Assembly (NCBI GenBank): GCA_964409645.1
Contig: CAYPEK010000030.1
Coordinates: 1 to 40,614, forward strand
Length of the DNA: 40,614 nt
Direction of reading: 5' to 3'
From: CAYPEK01 sp964409645
GTDB taxonomy: Bacteria > UBP15 > UBA6099
Part shown: positions 16,342 to 23,716 of the stretch, piece after piece
Layout of the letters: each line of letters starts with the position of its first letter
Position numbering within the stretch: position 1 is the stretch's first letter
Notes under the pieces: generated by a model
Database searches by the model: none
What the model saw: the letters and a program-made list of their open reading frames with translations, nothing else
What the model was told of the DNA's origin: nothing
Position numbers and translations under genes: made by a program

Positions 16342-16691
16342 CTTTTTATATAATTTTTGGCAATCTGTGCCTGCATTATTGACATCTCATTTTTTTGTTT
16401 TATTCCCAAATGTAAACATATTTTTTACATTCAAATTTCGAGCCAACATATAAAACTAACAATAAGAGTATATTTTTTATCTGCCATAAAATCTCTATGA
16501 GCTCGAAATTTGTTTTTGTGAATGTCTTTTTTCAGATCATTTAATTAAAATCCAATTTAGGAAAAATCTTATCAATAGGTTAATATAATCTATTTGTTAT
16601 CTCTATATTAATAGACTTGTAGGATAAATGCTACAATTACTGTTGCAAAAGGCCTACAATTGCAGAAGCGTTTTTTTTAAGCACAATTGTT
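16342..16691. other. Gap of 350 bases between divergent genes, with inverted repeats
   Basis: Very AT-rich, with no gene seen. It contains ATGTAAA facing TTTACAT (16410-16430, 7-base centre); a perfect 12-base inverted repeat CAAATTTCGAGC (16432-16443) and its complement (16501-16512), 57 bases apart; and TTGTAG/CTACAA (16617-16636) followed by a second CTACAATT-related copy at 16654. A TATAAT stands at 16584-16589 without a good -35. Promoters for both flanking genes must lie here, but I could not fix them with confidence. Confidence 0.45.
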
Positions 16692-18089
16692 ATGATGACA
16701 AACGATAAACCTTTGAGACGTCCTAAACCCGGTGAAATTCTTCAATTGAATGTCACCGGTCTTGCCTTCGGCGGCGCCGGTGTGGCACGAATGGAGAATG
16801 GTTTGGTAATATTCGTAAAAGGCGGGCTCCCCGGCGATTCACTTACCGCAAAAGTTACAAGGCGCCGCCGTGATTTTATCGAGGCAAAAGCACTCACAAT
16901 CGAAACCCCGTCGAAAGACCGCACCAAACCGCTATGCCCGCATTTTGGAGGCCCAACCGCCAACCTTTGCGGCGGCTGCAAATGGCAAAACTATCTGTAC
17001 AAAAACCAATTGGGCTGGAAAGAACAACAGGTCGTCGATCATTTCGAAAGAATCGCCGGAGTGAAGAACCCTCCCGTCGAAAAGATAATCGGCATGGAAA
17101 CACCGTGGCATTACCGGAACAAAATGGAATATACTTTTTCATATAATAGTGATGAAAAGCTGACTCTCGGGCTCCACATCGCCGGCACATTCGACCGGAT
17201 CGTCGATGTCACTCAATGTCTTCTGCAAACTCAGAAATGCGATGAGATCAGAAACACCGTCCGTGATTTCTGCGTGTCGCACGGCCTTTCCCCGCACATC
17301 ATACGCAAACACGAAGGAATGCTCAGAAATCTTGTTATCAGAACTTCCGGAAATTCGATAATGGTGTGCATCTCAACTTATGAAGAAGAGTTCAAAAAAT
17401 ACAGCGACGCGTTTATTAAACTTCTAACGTCTTCCTTCCCGGAAATCAAATCTTTGATTTGGTATCTGAACGGATCGATGCACGGGATGGCGATAGAGGG
17501 ATCGCGGCGGGTGTTGGCCGGAGACGACCACATAATAGATGAAACTGGCGGATTGAAACTCAAAGTATCTCCGGAGTCGTTCATTCAGACGAATCCGACT
17601 CAGTGCGAAAAATTGTATGAAGTGCTGCTGAATTATGCGGAACTGCAGGGCGGTGAAACCGTGTTTGACCTGTATTCCGGCATGGCGCCGATAGCGATGC
17701 TCATGGCAGGAAAAGCCGGCAAGGTTATCGGCATCGAGAGCAATCCGAACGCGGTTGCCGACGCGCACGAAAATTTGCGAATGAACAATATCTCAAATGT
17801 TGAAATGATCCGCGATGAAGTTGAAAAAGTGTTGAGCGGACTTATAGAAAAAGAAAGCCCCGACGCCGCGGTATTGGACCCGCCGAGAGTCGGCCTGCAC
17901 AAGAACGCCGTTAAGTCGCTCGTCACGGCAAAACCAAAAAGAATCATCTATGTTTCATGCAATCCTTCCACTCTTGCCCGCGACGCTGTCGAGTTGATTG
18001 CAGCCGGATACAATCTGAAACGAATTCAGCCGGTGGATATGTTCCCGCACACAGCCCACATAGAATGTGTTTCGGAATTCTCGTTATAA
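16692..18089 (+). CDS. rlmD: 23S rRNA (uracil-5)-methyltransferase, RlmD type
   Basis: A 465-aa SAM-dependent RNA methyltransferase of the RumA/TrmA family. It has an N-terminal TRAM (RNA-binding) domain at about 13-70, then a 4Fe-4S site (C82, C93, C96 and C176, with CGGC at 93-96). The C-terminal methyltransferase domain has LDPPRVGL (395-402) and YVSCNPSTLARD (420-431), with nucleophile C423 and a general base Glu in HIEC near 458. It methylates C5 of a uracil in 23S rRNA; whether this is U1939, U747 or a tRNA site cannot be read. The SAM-binding motif is DLYSGMAPIAM rather than the usual DLYCG-x-G form. No SD is visible before ATG 16692. Confidence 0.85.
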   Translation: MMTNDKPLRRPKPGEILQLNVTGLAFGGAGVARMENGLVIFVKGGLPGDSLTAKVTRRRRDFIEAKALTIETPSKDRTKPLCPHFGGPTANLCGGCKWQNYLYKNQLGWKEQQVVDHFERIAGVKNPPVEKIIGMETPWHYRNKMEYTFSYNSDEKLTLGLHIAGTFDRIVDVTQCLLQTQKCDEIRNTVRDFCVSHGLSPHIIRKHEGMLRNLVIRTSGNSIMVCISTYEEEFKKYSDAFIKLLTSSFPEIKSLIWYLNGSMHGMAIEGSRRVLAGDDHIIDETGGLKLKVSPESFIQTNPTQCEKLYEVLLNYAELQGGETVFDLYSGMAPIAMLMAGKAGKVIGIESNPNAVADAHENLRMNNISNVEMIRDEVEKVLSGLIEKESPDAAVLDPPRVGLHKNAVKSLVTAKPKRIIYVSCNPSTLARDAVELIAAGYNLKRIQPVDMFPHTAHIECVSEFSL

Positions 18090-18152
18090 TAAGGCGTCGT
18101 TTTTTAGTCATGTTTGCTATAAATATTTTTATTGATATATTCATTATTAAGG

Positions 18153-19208
18153 ATGAACGCGTTGGAAATAATTCGACACTCAAAACCGTGGATCACCGAT
18201 GAAGACAGAGCCGCGGTCACTGCCGCACTCGAATCGTCGCATGTCGGAGAAGTAACACTTTTTGCGGAATTCGAGCGCATGGCGGCCGAGTACATCGGCG
18301 TTAAAAACGGCGTGTCCGCATCGACGGGAACGACAGCGCTTTATTATGCGCTCAAAGCGGTCAGCGCCGGTCCCGGGTCCGAAGTAATCCTGCCGACATT
18401 CGTTTGCAGGGCGGTTCTCGACGCGGTAATCGATTCCGGCGCAACGCCGGTTTTCGCAGACATCGGAGACGACTGGTGCGTAAACGCGGAAACCGTCAGC
18501 AAGAAAATCTCGGATAAAACAAACTCGATCATCCTCGTCCACACTTACGGCATCTCGGCGGGGATAGATGAGATTTCCAAACTGGGTTTTCCTGTAATCG
18601 AAGATTTCTGTCCGGCATTCGGCGGTGAAATCGATGGCTCGAAACTCGGCTCACTCGGCGTCATCGGCATCGCTTCATTTTATGCAACCAAGCCGCTGAC
18701 GACCGGCGAAGGCGGCATTGCGTTGAGTAACGACGAATCGCTGATCGAAGCAATCCGCGAGTTGAAATACGGCGGCGCGACTCTCGAACAGGGTCGCAAG
18801 AGATTCCCACTATCCGACATTCAGGCGGCATTGGGCATCAGCCAACTCAAACGCTACAACCAGTTTCTCGAAAGACGGAAAAAAATCGCCGATTACTACT
18901 TCAGGGAACTGGATAATTTGCCCGTTTCGCTGCCGCATCACATCAGAGACAGATCGATATTCTTTCGATTCCCGATCGGAGTACCCGGCGGATACGAGAA
19001 ATACCCGGAGAAGTTTGCGGCATTGGGGATCGACATTGCACGCGGAGGAGTGGATTTCCCGCTCCACATCCGCTGCGGAATGCCGCACGGCTCCCTCCCC
19101 GCTTCCGAAAGGCTCTTCGTCGAAACGCTGTCTATTCCGATTTATCCGGCAATGAGCGATTCGGAGGTAGAGCGAGTTGCGGAGTCGTGCAAAAGAATAT
19201 TCACATAA
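18153..19208 (+). CDS. DegT/DnrJ/EryC1-type PLP aminotransferase
   Basis: A 351-aa sugar aminotransferase. ATG 18153 is chosen over an upstream TTG; AAGG directly precedes it. The PLP-binding Lys is K180 in FYATKPLTTGEGG, the cofactor Asp is in VIEDFCPAFGG (about 149-159), and the phosphate-binding segment is SASTGTTALYYAL. Family members transfer an amino group from glutamate to a keto sugar nucleotide. It is followed by WbqC-like and PIG-L genes, so an amino sugar for a surface glycan is the likely product. The lead gene of the set is RlmD, 63 bases upstream; a weak promoter (TTTGCT, 17 bases, TATATT at 18136) may serve this gene. Confidence 0.88.
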   Translation: MNALEIIRHSKPWITDEDRAAVTAALESSHVGEVTLFAEFERMAAEYIGVKNGVSASTGTTALYYALKAVSAGPGSEVILPTFVCRAVLDAVIDSGATPVFADIGDDWCVNAETVSKKISDKTNSIILVHTYGISAGIDEISKLGFPVIEDFCPAFGGEIDGSKLGSLGVIGIASFYATKPLTTGEGGIALSNDESLIEAIRELKYGGATLEQGRKRFPLSDIQAALGISQLKRYNQFLERRKKIADYYFRELDNLPVSLPHHIRDRSIFFRFPIGVPGGYEKYPEKFAALGIDIARGGVDFPLHIRCGMPHGSLPASERLFVETLSIPIYPAMSDSEVERVAESCKRIFT

Positions 19209-19311
19209 ATCACCCCGCTCACGACTCAAATGCCACAAAAACGACAAAATATTCTTTTTGCTTGTGCGTTTTCCATACCTGCGTAAACTTAATTACGGAG
19301 GCCGTTTGACT

Positions 19312-20010
19312 TTGATCGTAAGCATACATCAACCTCAATTCCTCCCGTGGCTCGGCTACTTTGACAAGATCGATCGCAGCGATATATTCGTCATCCTCGA
19401 CAATTGCCAGTACAAAAAACAGGAATACCAGAACCGGAACAGGATTAAAACCGCCAACGGCCCTACGTGGCTTACGGTCCCCGTCCTTATAAAAGGAAAC
19501 AGCGAAAAAAACATCAATGAAATAATGATAGACAACAGTTCCAACTGGCGAAAGAGACATCTCAACCTGATCGCCGCCAATTACAGAAAAAGCCCGTTTT
19601 TCGATCACTACTACCCATCGTTCGAAAGTTTTTATATGTCAAAGCAGTGGGAATTCCTATCGGATATAAATATCGGGATGTTATACTTATTGATGAAGAT
19701 GCTGGGAATGAATACCGAGACGAAAATGGCTATGGACATGGAGATTGACGGAACTAAAACCATAAGAAACGTGAATATATGCAAAGCGCTGGGCGCGGAC
19801 ACATACCTTTCGGGAGCCGGAGCGCACGACTACCTCGAAGAAGAAGAGTTCGTGAAAAGCGGCATCAAACTTGAATTTCAGGATTTCAAGCATCCAGTAT
19901 ATAATCAGCAACATGGAGAGTTTGCGCCATACATGTGCGCGGCCGACCTTATTTTCAATGAAGGCGGCAAAAGCTTGGAAATAATCAGACAAGAGAGGGC
20001 GGCAAAATGA
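19312..20010 (+). CDS. WbqC-like family protein
   Basis: A 232-aa cytoplasmic protein. TTG 19312 is chosen because it gives the typical start IVSIHQPQFLPWLGYFDKI; GGAGG lies 10 bases before it (TTG 19306 is an alternative). A longer upstream extension overlaps the previous gene and has no family match. Conserved features include NRNRIKTANGPTWLTVPV near 45-62 and YLSGAGAHDYL near 170-180. WbqC-like proteins occur in O-antigen and surface-polysaccharide loci and have been linked to amino-acid decoration of amino sugars; the exact reaction is not established here. Its end overlaps the PIG-L gene by 4 bases. Confidence 0.85.
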   Translation: MIVSIHQPQFLPWLGYFDKIDRSDIFVILDNCQYKKQEYQNRNRIKTANGPTWLTVPVLIKGNSEKNINEIMIDNSSNWRKRHLNLIAANYRKSPFFDHYYPSFESFYMSKQWEFLSDINIGMLYLLMKMLGMNTETKMAMDMEIDGTKTIRNVNICKALGADTYLSGAGAHDYLEEEEFVKSGIKLEFQDFKHPVYNQQHGEFAPYMCAADLIFNEGGKSLEIIRQERAAK

Positions 20011-20621
20011 ACGTTCTGGCGATCGGCGCTCACCCCGACGATATCGAATTCGGCTGCGGAGGCACGCTGCTGAAACTCAGCCGCGCGGGGCACAAAATCA
20101 CTCTCCTCGTTATGACACGCGGCGAATGCGGCGGAAATCCTGCGGTTCGCTACACCGAACAGCTTTCGGTAGCAAAATACATCGGCGCCGAAGAAGTTGT
20201 ATGGGGCGATCAAAACGACACTAAGATTCCCGTTGATAACTCGGTGATAAGTCTCATTGATAACACGATCAAAAAGGTAGATGCCGACCTCGTCTTCTTT
20301 AATTACGATCAGGATTCACATCAGGATCACAGGGCGCTCTCGTTCTGCGCGATATCGGCTACGCGTTACATAAAAGGTGTTCTCGCGTTTGAAGTTCCGT
20401 CGTCTGTTAATTTCGAGCCGACGTTCTTCGTTGATATTGGAGACGTTATTCAGGACAAACTAAAACTTCTGAGCCTTCATGCTTCACAGATCGATAAGAT
20501 GTGCGTTCCGCACCTGACAATAACGGAAAACGCACTTGCCTGCGCGGGATTCCGGGGCTTTCAGGGGAAAGTCAAACACGCGGAAGGCTTCATGCCGATA
20601 AGGTATCTTACGGACTGGTGA
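20007..20621 (+). CDS. PIG-L/LmbE-type GlcNAc deacetylase
   Basis: A 204-aa zinc-dependent deacetylase. The metal and catalytic motif is AHPDD (residues 8-12; H9 and D12 bind zinc, D11 is the general base); the third ligand is in HQDH (105-108). TRGECGGNP near 37-45 is also typical. Family enzymes remove acetyl groups from N-acetylglucosamine on sugars or glycolipids. Coupled by ATGA overlap to the WbqC-like gene, it could free an amino group that WbqC then modifies; this is inference. It ends 15 bases before the convergent pyrC stop. Confidence 0.9.
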   Translation: MNVLAIGAHPDDIEFGCGGTLLKLSRAGHKITLLVMTRGECGGNPAVRYTEQLSVAKYIGAEEVVWGDQNDTKIPVDNSVISLIDNTIKKVDADLVFFNYDQDSHQDHRALSFCAISATRYIKGVLAFEVPSSVNFEPTFFVDIGDVIQDKLKLLSLHASQIDKMCVPHLTITENALACAGFRGFQGKVKHAEGFMPIRYLTDW

Positions 20622-20635
20622 GCAAGATTATTTAC

Positions 20636-20672
20636 GTCAGGAAATTATCTCGCCCTGACTGAAAACTTTTTT
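20636..20672 (+). terminator. Possible terminator after the PIG-L gene
   Basis: GTCAGG and CCTGAC (20636-20641 and 20654-20659) can form a 6-bp stem with a 12-base loop; a T run follows at 20668-20673 after a short spacer. It lies within the 3' end of pyrC on the other strand, and the spacer weakens the case. Confidence 0.25.
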
Positions 20673-21926
20673 CCCTTTTACGATCGTGTGCGCCACTTTG
20701 CCGCAAACTTTTTTGCCGTTGAACGGGCAGTTTCTTCCGAGCGAGAAGAATTTACCCGCGTCTATTGTCCATTCCGCATCAGCATCAATCAATGTGATGT
20801 CGGCCTGAGCGCCTTCCTCAATTTTTCCCGCATCCAGCCGCATTGCGGCCGCCGGACCGGCCGTCAGTTTTGACACCAGCAGATCGAGACTCATCTTTCC
20901 GCTCTTAACGAGGTCCGTCATCAGAACCGCGAGCGTTGTTTCAAGCCCGATAATCCCGAACGGCGCCGCGTCGTAAGAAGTTTCTTTCTCATGAACGGCG
21001 TGCGGCGCGTGATCCGATGCGATCGCGTCTATCGTCCCGTCGAGAAGCCCCTCGATAAGCGCCGCGCGATGCTCCTCCGGCCTGAGCGGCGGATTAACTT
21101 TCGTCGCAGTGTCGAATGTCATCACTGCATCATCAGTGAGCGTCAAATGATGCGGAGTCGTATCGCAGGTGACATTAATGCCGCGCGCTTTCGCCCGGCG
21201 CACCGCATCGACGGATTCCTTCGTGCTGATATGCGTCAGGTGCAGCCGCCCGCCGGTCAGTTCCGCCAGTTCGATGTCACGCAACACCATCACCGTTTCC
21301 GACGCCGCCGGAATGCCTCTCATTCCGACTCTCGTAGATACGAGCCCTTCATGGACAACACCGGCGCCCGCCAGATTCTTGTCCTCCGGGTGCGACATCA
21401 CAGGAATGCCGAATATTTTTGTATATTCCAATATCCGCCGCATGAGTTGCGCGTTCATTACGGGGCTTCCGTCGTCGGTGACGGCCACAATCCCCTCGCG
21501 CATCATATCGCCGACTTCGGAGAGTTCCTCGCCCTCCCTGCCCTTCGAAATCGCACCCGCAACGTACAAATTACCGAGGCCAAGCGCCTTCGCCTTATCA
21601 ACTATATACTTCACGGTCGAAATATTATCGATCGCGGGCCGTGTGTTCGGCATACAAACAACAGATGTAAATCCGCCCGCCGCCGCCGCTCGCAGACCGG
21701 ACTCCGTGTTTTCCTTGTATTCGTAGCCAGGGTCCCGAAAATGCACATGAATATCTATGAGGCCGGGCACTGCTTTCAATCCCGCTGCATCGATAACCTC
21801 AGCCCCTTCGGAACTCAGATTTTTTCCGATTCCTCTGATGATTCCGTTTTCAATCAGAATATCCTTATTGCCGCCGTTCTTTCCAGCCGGGTCTATAATC
21901 TCACATCCTTTAATCAGCAGTTTCAT
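20637..21926 (-). CDS. pyrC: Dihydroorotase, class I
   Basis: A 429-aa amidohydrolase converting carbamoyl-aspartate to dihydroorotate in pyrimidine synthesis. The metal motif HVHFRDPG is at residues 60-67, followed by YEYKENTESGLRAAAAGGFT, VVCMPNTRPAID, LHLTHIST and the SDHAPHAVHEK segment near the C-terminal half, all typical of the class I long form. ATG 21926 overlaps the pyrB stop as TGATG and has AAGGAGG 7 bases upstream; GTG 21929 is the other option. Last gene of the pyrR-pyrB-pyrC operon. Confidence 0.95.
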   Translation of the reverse strand: MKLLIKGCEIIDPAGKNGGNKDILIENGIIRGIGKNLSSEGAEVIDAAGLKAVPGLIDIHVHFRDPGYEYKENTESGLRAAAAGGFTSVVCMPNTRPAIDNISTVKYIVDKAKALGLGNLYVAGAISKGREGEELSEVGDMMREGIVAVTDDGSPVMNAQLMRRILEYTKIFGIPVMSHPEDKNLAGAGVVHEGLVSTRVGMRGIPAASETVMVLRDIELAELTGGRLHLTHISTKESVDAVRRAKARGINVTCDTTPHHLTLTDDAVMTFDTATKVNPPLRPEEHRAALIEGLLDGTIDAIASDHAPHAVHEKETSYDAAPFGIIGLETTLAVLMTDLVKSGKMSLDLLVSKLTAGPAAAMRLDAGKIEEGAQADITLIDADAEWTIDAGKFFSLGRNCPFNGKKVCGKVAHTIVKGKKVFSQGEIIS

Positions 21927-22846
21927 CACTGGACCTCCTTTCCGCCGCCGAGCAGATAAAGCACAGCCATACGCACAATCACACCGTTGCGAACCTGCTC
22001 CTCGATAAATGTATCCACCCCGTCCGCCACCTCGTGCGATATCTCGACACCGCGGTTGATCGGTCCCGGATGCATCACCATCACTTCATTCTTAAAATTC
22101 GAAAGCATATCGCTCGTCACGCAGTACATCCGCGCATATTCCTTGAGCGACGGGAACAGGCTTTCCTTCTGTCGTTCGAGCTGTATCCGCAGCAGATAAA
22201 CGACGTCAGCAATATCGTAAACCTCCCTCGGACTGTAATGCACCGTTACTCCGAGTTCCTCGACGTAAGCAGGGATCATCGTCGGCGGCGCTACAAGATG
22301 AACGTGCGCGCCGAGCTTGTTCAGCGCGTAAATATTCGACCGCGCAACCCTGCTGTGCGCAATGTCTCCCATTATCACCACGTTCAGCCCCTCGATGCGC
22401 CCCTTCTTCTGCCTGATCGTGAACATGTCCAGCAGCGCTTGCGTCGGGTGTTCTCCGAAACCGTCGCCGCCGTTTATCACCGAGAACTTCCCCTGCTTCG
22501 CAATCAGCTCCGGCACGCCCGTCTGAGAATGCCTCACAACGATAAAATCCGCGCCAAGCGATTTCATCGTCAGCGCCGTGTCCTTGATCGACTCGCCCTT
22601 CACCGCGCTACTCGTCGCCGTCGCGATATTCACCACATCCGCGCTCAGCATCTTCGCCGCAAGTTCGAACGAAGTCCGCGTTCTCGTGCTCGGCTCGAAA
22701 AACAGATTCACAACTATCTTGCCCCGAAGCGCTGGAACTTTCTTTATCGGTCTGTCCAGAATCTCACGGAATATTTTTGCCTGATCCAGAATTCCTATTA
22801 TATCATCCTTATCAAGCGTTCTTATCCTTATCAGGTTTCGATCCAT
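21926..22846 (-). CDS. pyrB: Aspartate carbamoyltransferase catalytic chain
   Basis: A 306-aa protein that joins carbamoyl phosphate and aspartate. The carbamoyl-phosphate motif STRTRTSF is at 53-60, HPTQALLD at about 133-140, and HPGPINRG near the C-terminus; length and motifs match the catalytic chain. No pyrI regulatory chain is present, so control is likely through PyrR. It starts 42 bases after pyrR and runs into pyrC. Confidence 0.96.
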   Translation of the reverse strand: MDRNLIRIRTLDKDDIIGILDQAKIFREILDRPIKKVPALRGKIVVNLFFEPSTRTRTSFELAAKMLSADVVNIATATSSAVKGESIKDTALTMKSLGADFIVVRHSQTGVPELIAKQGKFSVINGGDGFGEHPTQALLDMFTIRQKKGRIEGLNVVIMGDIAHSRVARSNIYALNKLGAHVHLVAPPTMIPAYVEELGVTVHYSPREVYDIADVVYLLRIQLERQKESLFPSLKEYARMYCVTSDMLSNFKNEVMVMHPGPINRGVEISHEVADGVDTFIEEQVRNGVIVRMAVLYLLGGGKEVQ

Positions 22847-22888
22847 AACCAGTTTTCATCTCCTTATTCGGGCAATGTCATTTGTCGC

Positions 22889-23452
22889 TCAAAATCGTTC
22901 GGATACGTGGTCCTCGCTGCTTCCGAGATCGACCCCTTCAATCCCGTCAACCTCCTGCAGCTTCACATGCACCCACTCATTTCTCGATGTCGGGATATTC
23001 TTTCCGACGTAATCGGCGCGGATCGGCAACTCGCGATGGCCCCTGTCGATCAGCACGGCCAACTGTATCATCTGGGGCCGCCCGAGGTCCATTATCGCAT
23101 CGAGAGCCGAGCGGATCGTCCGCCCCGTGTAAATTACCTCGTCCGTTATCACGATCCTTTTGTTTTCAACGTTGAACGGAACTTCCGTCGCCTTCACCTT
23201 CGGCTGATGCGTCAGATGGGACAGATCGTCGCGATAGAGCGTTATGTCGAGAACCCCGACCGGCACATCCACCCCTTCGATTTCTTTGATATAACCCGCC
23301 AGCCTGTTCGCGATCGGCACTCCGCGCGTCTGGAGCCCTATAAGCGCGAGGTCCCCGGCGCCCTTGTTCTTCTCGAGAATCTCATGCGCGATCCTGATCA
23401 GCGAGCGCTTGATCCCCTCAACATCCATTATTTCAACCTTTTTTGCGTCCAT
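22889..23452 (-). CDS. pyrR: Pyrimidine operon attenuator and uracil phosphoribosyltransferase PyrR
   Basis: A 187-aa protein of the PyrR family. ATG 23452 is chosen: GGGAGG lies 5 bases upstream, and the peptide starts with the family-like DAKKVEIMDVEGIKRSL. A longer frame would begin inside the terminator hairpin and is rejected. The PRPP-binding motif is VITDEVIYTGRT (about 101-112). PyrR binds a hairpin in the pyr leader when UMP is abundant and promotes termination. It is encoded just downstream of such a hairpin and terminator, so it should control itself, pyrB and pyrC. Uracil phosphoribosyltransferase activity is common in the family but may be weak. Confidence 0.95.
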   Translation of the reverse strand: MDAKKVEIMDVEGIKRSLIRIAHEILEKNKGAGDLALIGLQTRGVPIANRLAGYIKEIEGVDVPVGVLDITLYRDDLSHLTHQPKVKATEVPFNVENKRIVITDEVIYTGRTIRSALDAIMDLGRPQMIQLAVLIDRGHRELPIRADYVGKNIPTSRNEWVHVKLQEVDGIEGVDLGSSEDHVSERF

Positions 23453-23475
23453 GACCACCTCCCGGCCGTCAGGCC

Positions 23476-23509
23476 AAAAAAAAAGCTCCCCCATCAGGAG
23501 GAGCTTTTT
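23476..23509 (-). terminator. Attenuator terminator in the pyrR leader
   Basis: On the minus strand a 13-bp stem (one G-T wobble), arms 23509-23497 and 23492-23480, has the tetraloop TGAT; T continues to 23476, giving nine T in a row with the stem end. It lies between the promoter and pyrR, upstream of the SD at 23463-23458. Confidence 0.9.
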
Positions 23510-23537
23510 GCATGTTTTTTGCGTCTAGTCATATTTT

Positions 23538-23577
23538 CACCTTCCCGGCATCGCCGTACCGGATTAAAGCTACTTCC
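23538..23577 (-). promoter_or_regulatory. PyrR-binding hairpin and antiterminator arm
   Basis: The minus-strand RNA reads GCUUUAAUCCGGUACGGCG and continues AUGCCGGGAAGG. CCGGUA (23562-23557) and UGCCGG (23550-23545) form a 6-bp stem around the loop CGGCGA; UUUAA before it and GAAGG after it match the PyrR-binding pattern known from other bacteria. AGCUUU (23571-23566) can instead pair with AAAGCU in the terminator arm and act as antiterminator. The two pairings exclude each other, as attenuation needs. Confidence 0.75.
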
Positions 23578-23578
23578 G

Positions 23579-23607
23579 ATTATTCACACATTCCGAACTA
23601 AAATCAA
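23579..23607 (-). promoter_or_regulatory. Promoter of the pyrR-pyrB-pyrC operon
   Basis: On the minus strand TTGATT (23607-23602) and AATAAT (23584-23579) are 17 bases apart. The start point (about 23572) lies at the beginning of the antiterminator/PyrR hairpin, giving a leader of about 120 bases. Confidence 0.75.
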
Positions 23608-23653
23608 GCCGCTTGCAAAAACAACTTAAAAATTGCAGAGCCTTCCCATAAAA

Positions 23654-23682
23654 TTGACACTCACTCGTTCACGAATTATCAT
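23654..23682 (+). promoter_or_regulatory. Promoter of the Asp-box propeller gene
   Basis: TTGACA (23654-23659) and TATCAT (23677-23682) are 17 bases apart. It diverges from the pyr promoter; the predicted leader is about 28 bases. Confidence 0.7.
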
Positions 23683-23716
23683 AAACCGAATCAGTTGCAA
23701 TGATTAGGGCTGAAAG

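Noticed and set aside
16342..16691. Riboswitch (c-di-GMP or other) in the leader of the Ig-domain gene
   Set aside because: Searched by eye on both strands for the conserved cores; none is present, only short inverted repeats.
19177..19311. Longer start of the WbqC-like gene
   Set aside because: It overlaps the aminotransferase end and adds a basic, unrelated peptide; the family begins at about 19312 after a GGAGG.
20991..21959. 322-codon plus-strand frame opposite pyrC
   Set aside because: Antisense shadow; no SD and no domain.
23453..23494. Longer PyrR start at 23494
   Set aside because: The extra codons are made of the terminator T run and a leader hairpin; ATG 23452 has an ideal SD.
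22034..23629. 531-codon plus-strand frame across pyrB and pyrR
   Set aside because: It runs antisense through pyrB, pyrR and the attenuator; it is a by-product of GC-rich codons and has no sensible start or domain.
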